From Chara braunii (taxonomy: Eukaryota > Streptophyta > Charophyceae > Charales > Characeae): a stretch of 24,586 nt of DNA. Where the stretch lies: the NCBI GenBank assembly GCA_003427395.1, contig BFEA01000569.1:460132-484717 (forward strand). The letters run 5' to 3'. Below, piece after piece: positions 18,615-24,586 of this stretch. The notes beneath the pieces were generated by a model. It searched no databases and was not told the DNA's origin. It saw nothing but the letters and a program-made list of their open reading frames with translations. The position numbers and the translations under genes were made by a program. Position 1 is the stretch's first letter. Each line of letters opens with the position of its first letter.

Positions 18615-20028
18615 GTCTGTCCTAAAGTTAGGGAAGAGGCAGACAAGTATGTGCTAAGGAGAGGGCACTTGTTCCGGAGAGAGGAGGGCTTGACACCCAG
18701 GAGAGTAGTATGCTGGAGGACGAGACAGGTAGACATAATACAGGCAATGCATGATGGGTTGGCCGGCGGGCATCGGTCCTCAAAGGGTACCCTGGCCAAA
18801 ATAACACCACTCTATTACTGGTCGGGGATGTGCTCCATGGTTGCCATATACTGTCAGACCTGCCGAATCTGCCAGGAGCGTAGTACGGCGCGGGTGTTTG
18901 AGCCACTCAGGCCCACGCGAGTGTTGGGGCCAGGGCATATGGTGCACCTCGATCTGGCAGTTATGCCAGTATCGACGAAGGGGTACAGGTACATACTCGA
19001 TGCTAGGGACAACCATAGCGGGTTTGTGGAGGCCGTGGCATTAGAAGAAAACAGGGTTGGCAGTGGCCGATTGGGTTGAAGATTTCTACCTGAGGCACTT
19101 GTTCATCAGGAGGTTTATAGCCGACAATGGGACTGAGTTCGTAAATCAAGACGTCTTGAACACCTGCAAGAGGCTAGGGGTGCCCCTCAAGCTGATTGAA
19201 CCATACCACCCGGAGGCTAACGCGCCGGTAGAAAGAGGGCACCAGACGCTGAAGAACACAATTGCGAAGCTCGCAGCAGACGACCTCGGGAATTGGCCCA
19301 AGTACCTCCGGCAAGTTGTGTTCGCTGAGAACGTGACTCCTAAGAGGACCACAGGATGTGTCCCGACAGAATTATGGTATGGAAGGGAAATCGACTTTCC
19401 AATAGAAACCCTAGTACCCACATGGAACAAACTCGAGGAGGACCATCACCTGACTACGGAACAGTTGATGGAGGCTAGATGCGAGCAGGCGGCTAAAAAT
19501 GAGGAACCCTTGGAAGAAATTGTGAACAGGGTCTTCGATAGTCGAATGAAGGATAAGACCAGGTGGGACCAACTGAAAAATACCAGGAAGGAGCCATTGC
19601 AAGTGGGGGAAATGGTTCACGTCAGGAATTCGACACTAGAAAGCACATGGTCAGGACAGCTAGGGCGAAGATTCAAGGGGCCCTATCGTGTCACTAAGAG
19701 GCTGGGAATGAACACCTTTGAGGTTGAGGACTTGGATGGGACCAGCATAAAAGGGTCGTTCCCTGCGCAGCGGCTGGTCAGATTCCTCAACAGGGATCCG
19801 GTGGAGCAATGGCTGCAAGAAGCTCAGGACAAGGAAGCAGAAGAATGGGCCGCGCAGTACGGCAACAAGGATTCTACTTATCACATGCGTTTTCTCTTTG
19901 CCTTTGTTGTCTTCTTTCCTTTCGTGTGTGTGTGCATGGGAAGGACATGGGATCCAGTTGGGACACCGTACCATAGTTTTTGTGGGGACATTGGGGATGG
20001 ATGCCAAGGGTTGGGCATTGAATCATAA
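18615..20028 (+). pseudogene. Integrase domain of pol (one frameshift)
   Basis: The zinc-binding part has two His in MHDGLAGGH and the Cys pair in CQTCRICQE (about 18850-18880). The catalytic triad is present: Asp in HLDLAVMP (codon 18951), Asp in IADNGTEF (19123) and Glu in APVERGHQT (19231), with exactly 35 residues between the last two. A one-base shift near 19055 separates the first Asp from the rest. A GPY/F-type C-terminal module, GRRFKGPYRV, follows. I see no chromodomain. The last ~40 codons (FAFVVFFPFVCVC) are hydrophobic and pyrimidine-rich in DNA, so the true C-terminus may lie earlier, near 19880. The enzyme inserts element cDNA into the host genome. Confidence 0.92.
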
Positions 20029-20208
20029 GGGTGGGGACGAGGGGATCTCTGAGGGCAAGATGCCGTGACTACCCAATGGGATAAACGGGGCTTGGGGGCG
20101 CATGTGACCAAGACTTGGGATGGGACCATTTGTTTGGGGAACCGGGTGGCCATAAGGATGAGACAAGACTGGACTTGGGGCGGACTCCACAATGGGGGTG
20201 CATTGGGG

Positions 20209-20241
20209 CCTTTCCTTTTCCTTTGTTGGCATTGGTTACAG
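20209..20241 (+). promoter_or_regulatory. Putative 3' splice site before the 3' ORF
   Basis: CCTTTCCTTTTCCTTTG, then TTGGTTACAG, gives a strong polypyrimidine tract with CAG at 20239-20241, 23 bases before the ATG at 20265. By sequence it is the best acceptor of the set. It is placed as a spliced env-type message would need. Confidence 0.55.
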
Positions 20242-20264
20242 GCACAGAAGACAACCCAAGCAAA

Positions 20265-20954
20265 ATGGAGTTCAATAACGAGAATGACATTAACCGGGCA
20301 AACACCGTTTGTGAGGATCGGTGGAGACAGCCAGACAGACCGCGAGATAGACAAAGACCGGTGCTGGTTATTGGGCCACAGCCAAGAGCACCACTAGGGA
20401 AAAGGAAGAGGAAGTTGTTTGCCTGTAAACCCTCGCCTACCAAGGGAGGCGAGGTACTACCTGCCTGGTCAGAAGAGGAGGACGAATAGAGAATGGAGGG
20501 GAAGAGGGAAGAAACTAAGCAAACCGATCATGACGAGGAAAGGCAGGAAGGAGGGGACAGTGATCCGGAGGATGACGTTCAGGAAGTCATTGCAATAAGC
20601 AGTGAGGACGAGACGGATTAAATATCAAGGCCAAGGGAGGAAGGGCAGTCTCCGGCAAAAAGCCCGGATGAAGGAGCCACCAATTGGGAGGAAGAATTTG
20701 GGCCAACACCCAGTCACTGGTTTGAGCAACGGGCGAGTGTGGTTAAGCACGAGTGGATTATTAAAGCACGAAAGTTGATGGCGGCCGGAAGAACACCTAC
20801 ATCGTTTGACTTTTGCACTGAAAAGGATCTGCAGTTGGCAAAGGAAAAGAGAGATGAGATTCAGACTTATGGGTTGGGCATGGAGCCACCCTCAAAGGAT
20901 AGCAGCGAGAAAGGGGCCAAACGTCAAAGGACAAATTCAAATGCTAGGGATTAA
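20265..20954 (+). pseudogene. Acidic accessory ORF downstream of pol (two in-frame stops)
   Basis: One frame runs from ATG 20265 to TAA 20952-20954 (229 codons), broken by TAG 20487-20489 and TAA 20619-20621. The N-terminal third carries a basic GKRKRKLF, a plausible nuclear localisation signal. The middle is strongly acidic (SEEEDE, GGDSDPEDDVQEV, SSEDETD). The C-terminal third is more ordered, with WEEEFGPTPSHWFEQRASV and EWIIKARKLMAAGR. There is no signal peptide or transmembrane segment, so it is not an envelope protein although it sits where env would be. No family is recognised. Its position and the acceptor upstream suggest expression from a spliced RNA. Confidence 0.65.
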
Positions 20955-21777
20955 GGATGGGTTGGCAAGGGAACACGATGGCAAGAGCAAAGGGCGGCCA
21001 GAATTGGGATAGTCAGTTGGACATGAGATTTGTAGATTATATGAACTGGACTTTCTTTCTTTTTACTGTGATTCTACTAAGGAACTTTTGAAAGGAACCG
21101 ATTGGGACAAGTATGCCAAGCCGTGGTATGTAGAGACATCTGTTAGACTGGAACTTGTCAACTGGCACGGGGTGGGATGAGATAAGAGGGAAAGAGCAAT
21201 TTTTTGTATAAAGCTACTTTTCGATTTCAATTTTGTAAGGCTGGACGGGAAATCGATTAAGACATGAGCACCGAGTGTGGTTCCTTTAAGTAAAGCTATT
21301 TTTGTTCTCAGGAGCCATGAGACTGGTTGTAATGGATGGACATGGGACTTGAAATGGGATCGGTTGCAAAAGCTCTCAAAAGTGTATGTTCACATGTGTG
21401 AGGATCAGGTTGTACATTGTCAGAAAGGTTAGGGAACCTATGGGTAGAACGGCATGACACTGCTTTCCCCTAGGAGCCTGATCCAACCGAGTCAATGCCA
21501 TGTTGCAAGACATGAAAGTGAAACAAGCAAAGTATATGAGACACTTGGTCTATGGTTGAACGGCCGGGCGGGCTAGCGTTGCGAAAAGCTGGATGTTCCC
21601 GCCTGCACGCTAGACGAAGTCGGTTGCATGTGAACGGAAAGGATAAGCAAAAAGTGTTTGATAAGAAAAACCTGAAGAGAGAGCACGCTGGAAACCAATG
21701 GCCACCACCTAACCCCCCCAATTGATAATCGGATCCGAGCCTCCCAAAGCCCACCCCCTCCAGCATCAGGACTGGAA
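20955..21777. other. Gene-less stretch downstream of the element's ORFs
   Basis: No gene is supported. This should contain the element's 3' untranslated region and perhaps the start of a 3' LTR. A purine run at about 21177-21198, just before ATTTTTTGTATAAAGC, is a possible polypurine tract. TAAAGCTA followed by a T-run appears twice (about 21210 and 21292), the second ending in an acceptor-like TTCTCAG at 21305-21311. None of this is matched upstream of 9257. Confidence 0.35.
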
Positions 21778-21948
21778 TTGGAAAAGGAATGGCCCTAACG
21801 AAGCTATTCAAAGATCAGTTTTGGAAAAGGAATGGCCCTAACCAGGCTATTTAAGGATGAGATTTGGAAAAGGAATGATCCTAACCAGGCTGTTCAAGGA
21901 TGAGATTGGAAAAGAAGAACGACCCTAACTAGGTTGTTCGGAGATGAC
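21778..21948 (+). repeat. 43-bp tandem repeat, 4 units
   Basis: Units start at 21778, 21821, 21864 and 21906 (periods 43, 43, 42). Each begins TTGGAAAAGGAATG or a close variant, followed by CCTAACCAGGCT and TTCAAGGATGAGA. The last unit is the most diverged. It is non-coding. Confidence 0.9.
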
Positions 21949-22040
21949 CCCTAACAAGGGTTGCCTCTTTGGAAATGGGCATTGGGGTCCCTTTGCATGA
22001 CTGTCTGTGGATTGACTGCCTTATGAATGAGTAAGAAAAG

Positions 22041-22480
22041 GGCCGTCGGGTCGGCCATTGAAATGGACATATTGAGAAAGGGCCGTCGCGTCGGCCATTG
22101 AAATGGACATGTGAGAAAGGGCCGTCGGGTCGGCCAGTGAAATGGGCACATTGAGAAAGGGCCGTCGGGCCGGCCATTGAAATTGACATATTGAGAAGAA
22201 GGTTGTCGGGTCGACCATTTAGAAAAGGAAGTTGGGAAAGAGACCGTCGGGACGGTCATTGAAGCGGAGGACTTGAGAAAGAGGCCGTCGGCTCGGCCAT
22301 CGAAATAAAGAGATTGAGAAAAGGAAGTTGGGAAATAGACCGTCGGGGCGGTCATTGAAACAAGATGAGTTGAGAAGGAAGGCTGTCGGGCCAGCCATGA
22401 GAGAAGGGAAAGCGGCAGATGGATCAGCCATGGGAAGAGAAGGCCGCCTTTGATTGAAAAGAGGCTGGCGGATCAGCCAT
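22041..22480 (+). repeat. 40-bp tandem repeat built around a covarying hairpin
   Basis: Hairpin cores start at 22041, 22081, 22120, 22160, 22201, 22242, 22283, 22338, 22381, 22414 and 22463; a stray one is at 22599. Spacing is 39-41 bp in the regular part. The consensus core is GGCCG-TCGGGT-CGGCC, and spacers read ATTGAAATGGACATATTGAG or similar. Arm changes come in pairs: GACCG/CGGTC (22242, 22338), GGCTG/CAGCC (22381, 22463) and GGTTG/CGACC (22201, one wobble). Only 22414 has a clear mispair. The period is not a multiple of three, so the antisense Pro/Arg-rich open frames are accidental. Confidence 0.9.
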
Positions 22481-23544
22481 GAGAATCAGCCTTGAGAATC
22501 AGCCATGTGAAAGACTTGGAAAGAGTTTGGAATTGGATGTTTGCTTGAGAATTGGAAATTGCATTGCATACATAAGGGACCCTAGGCAAAAGATGAAAGG
22601 TCGTCGGGCCGACAATGGAAATAGCAAGAGCTTGAGCCTCCCAACTTTTTTCTAGTCTCAGGGCCCGATATGAGGGGGAAAGCAGTGATCGCACCGCTAC
22701 CGTACGACCGCTTTCCTTTAAGGAAATGTCCAAGCGTGACCTATTCCTCATTAGCAGGATAACAGGTTAAAGGATCAAGGTATCAATCTGATACTGTACA
22801 TCCGTAACCAGCTCCGGCAATGAGCTCTAGCCGGAGGGTTCGAATTGCGCCTCGTGACGAGTTCCCAAAAGTCCAGGGCGCCAAGATGGGCCGAACAGTT
22901 GCTCCTCAACCACACGCCACGCTGTTGAGGGGCAGCCTCGCCGTTTGGGAAAGGACCTAGGCCACGCGCACTAAGTTGAGGGGCACGTCTACAGGGAAGG
23001 TCCGGCGAGGTACCGGGTGGAGCCGCAACCACCACGGGGCATTGACAGCGCCCCGCCGGAGCATTACAATCGTTCCGGGACTAACCGCGAGGTCTTCGTA
23101 ACTGCACTCGCAAACTAAAAGAGAGCCCCAACTCTGTTGAAATGGGAGAGGCCGGATCCACAAAAATTCACCACTTGGGAGGGACCAGTCGCGAGGGGGC
23201 CACTTTTGGGCACGATGGGATCCTGGGAGGTAGGGACTAGACCTGCCTTACGGATGCGAGGAGGCACCTCAATGCTGATGCCCATCTCCAAGCTAGTGGC
23301 CGTCGGACTAGGGTAAGGGGTGAGGTGAGTTATCAGCAGGGGAAGGACTGAGCACCCTTCCTTTTAGGGGCTGATGGGCCGCACCCGCTTACTAAGTTGG
23401 CAGGCAAGGTCTGTGTGCCTCCAAGTGAGAACCAGAGACGCGATGGGGACATCGCGATTGAGTGGGGGGAAGGTGTGCCATCTACCTAAAGACAAAGCGT
23501 GTAAATGGAATGAAAACCGAGGATAAGTAGGCAAGAAAACATCT
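22481..23544. other. Gene-less stretch
   Basis: No gene or clear repeat is seen. GCTCCTCAAC (22901-22910) and GTTGAGGGGC (22924-22933) form a 10-bp inverted repeat with a single non-Watson-Crick pair. GTTGAGGGGC occurs again at about 22975. The composition changes from A/G-rich to more G/C-rich after about 22800, which may mark a junction between two repeat types. Confidence 0.45.
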
Positions 23545-23890
23545 TGAAATGGGTGAGCGGGGCCAAACGAGAGCGTGGCAAGATAATTGTGGAAATGGTT
23601 TTGGAAATGGTTTGGCTTTGGAAATGGTTGAGCTGGGCCAAACGAGAGCCTGGCAAGATAACTGTGGAAATGGTTTTGGAAATGGTTTGGCTTTGGAAAT
23701 GGTTGAGCTGGGCCAAAGGAGAGCCTGGCAAGATGATTATGGAAATTGCTTGGGAAATGGTTGAGCTGGGTCACAATAGGGCCTGGCGGGATGATTATGG
23801 AAATTGCCTTGGAAATGGTCGAGCTGGGCCACAAAAGAGTCTAGCAAAATGATTGGGGAAAAACGCTTTGGAAATGGTTAAGCTGGACCT
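23545..23890 (+). repeat. 75/58-bp tandem repeat, about 5 units
   Basis: The marker GGCCA or its variants (GAGCTGGGCCA) recurs at 23561, 23636, 23711, 23769, 23827 and 23885, so two 75-bp steps are followed by three 58-bp steps. The long form carries an extra 17 bp made of another TTTGGAAATGG. The short units look like deletion derivatives, or the long ones like expansions. There is no gene; the 75-bp step is 25 codons, which explains the open frames. Confidence 0.85.
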
Positions 23891-24290
23891 GAGAAAAGCT
23901 AACGAGTGGCCAGTGAAAGATGTGCGTGATGCCCATAAGAAACATGCATGAAAAAGTCGAAATGAGAATATGACAAGGAACATACGTAAAGGAAAACAAC
24001 ACCTGCCTCGTAAGACACAAAAGGTCCAACAGAACGACCTCACATGGAAAAAGGGGGGGCCAGGAAGTACCGAGGGACGAAGAAACATGGAAATTCCGAA
24101 CCCGGAAGCGAGCCCCGGGGCAGGAGAGGGGAGTTTTGTGTGTGAGTGGGGGGAAGAAAGGGCCTGGACACATGCAACGAGCAAGCAATAAAGCAATGAG
24201 CTGGCGAAAATGGGGGGAGAGAAATGAATCAACAAGAAAGGGGTGGCGAGCGACCAAGCATTGGGGAAGAGTAGAAAAGGGCCTTAGGAA
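23891..24290. other. Gene-less stretch
   Basis: No supportable gene or repeat is seen. The overlapping open frames on the minus strand lack motifs and continue through the neighbouring tandem arrays, which argues against coding. Confidence 0.5.
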
Positions 24291-24440
24291 CTTCGGGTAA
24301 TGATAAGAAAAGGAAGGGTCTGATGTACTTCGGGTAATGAATGAGAAAAGGAAGGGCCTGATGTACTTCGGGTAATGAATCAGAGAAGAAAGAGTCTGAT
24401 GTACTTCGCATAATGAATGAGAAGAGAGAAGCCTGAAGGA
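24291..24440 (+). repeat. 38-bp tandem repeat, 4 units
   Basis: CTTCGGGTAATGA or a variant starts at 24291, 24328, 24366 and 24404 (periods 37, 38, 38). Each is followed by a purine tract and then CCTGATGTA or TCTGATGTA. The fourth unit is degenerate (CTTCGCATAATGA). Confidence 0.88.
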
Positions 24441-24569
24441 GGCCTTTGACCTGCCACGCCCTCCTCCACCCCAAGGGGCGGAAACTAAAGGAAACCCCGA
24501 GAAAGGAACAGGAAAAGACAAAAAGGACCCTGACAAGCTAACTGCCTGTCTCTCCCTACCCCCTCCTTT

Positions 24570-24586
24570 CCCCCCCCCCCCCCCCC
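24570..24586 (+). repeat. Poly-C run at the window end
   Basis: There are 17 consecutive C at the very edge. It may be a real homopolymer or a sequence-end artefact, and nothing follows to decide which. Confidence 0.8.

Larger units (their letters stand above)
9257..20954 (+). mobile_element. Decayed Ty3/gypsy-type LTR retrotransposon with extra ORFs
   Basis: Gag, retropepsin, reverse transcriptase, RNase H and integrase follow in Ty3/gypsy order (integrase after RNase H) on the plus strand from 13225 to 20028. Upstream are four tandem homologous ORFs and an AT-hook-like ORF. Downstream is one acidic ORF. All are on the same strand, and most share the same kind of damage (isolated stop codons, single-base shifts). 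That supports their belonging to one element, although no LTRs, primer-binding site or target duplication were found to fix its borders. The ends given are those of the outermost ORFs. In-frame stops show this copy is inactive. Confidence 0.75.

Noticed and set aside
21929-22431. Minus-strand Pro/Arg/Asp-rich repeat proteins
   Set aside because: They are antisense readings of the 40-bp hairpin array, broken into several frames by its period.
22041-22480. CRISPR-like array
   Set aside because: Spacers are themselves homologous to one another and the setting is eukaryotic. It is a tandem satellite.

Overview
The window looks like repeat-rich, non-genic nuclear DNA from a eukaryote, most likely a plant or streptophyte alga with a large genome. 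Grounds: a decayed Ty3/gypsy-type LTR retrotransposon with a plant/fungal-style pol, several unrelated satellite arrays, intron-type splice signals, two N bases, and no sign of bacterial gene organisation. The species cannot be named from the sequence. I see no host gene, tRNA, rRNA or CRISPR array.

Layout. 1-980 is featureless apart from a GT run. 981-1260 is a 26-bp tandem repeat. 1315-4100 is old non-coding repeat DNA: two diverged copies of a ~600-bp segment about 1.45 kb apart, a 162-bp tandem repeat, and many short hairpins, nine of them sharing the layout TCCG-8 nt-CGGA. 4540-4840 is a (TTC)n pyrimidine tract. 4860-7520 is a 91-bp satellite split by a ~1.04-kb insertion (5598-6640). 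7521-9250 has no recognisable gene.

9257-20954 is the main object: a plus-strand Ty3/gypsy-like element of unusual layout. Four tandem, strongly diverged copies of one unknown protein family (9448-10092, 10152-10904, 11071-11835, 11976-12818) are followed by a small basic ORF with an AT-hook-like motif (12766-13056). Then come gag (13225), protease, reverse transcriptase, RNase H and integrase (to 20028), and an acidic ORF with a basic nuclear-localisation-like stretch (20265-20954). Gag-pol carries six in-frame stops, about three frameshifts and one 34-bp duplication, so this copy is dead. The reading frame can still be followed almost throughout. Poly-pyrimidine tracts ending in CAG sit just upstream of the ATGs at 11976, 13225 and 20265, which suggests the extra ORFs were expressed by splicing. 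I could not find the two LTRs.

20955-24586 is non-coding and consists largely of four unrelated tandem arrays (43 bp; a 40-bp hairpin repeat with paired arm changes; 75/58 bp; 38 bp), ending in a poly-C run.

The best candidate for something undescribed is the retroelement with four paralogous ORFs upstream of gag. The 40-bp hairpin array and the TCCG-N8-CGGA hairpin family are next.
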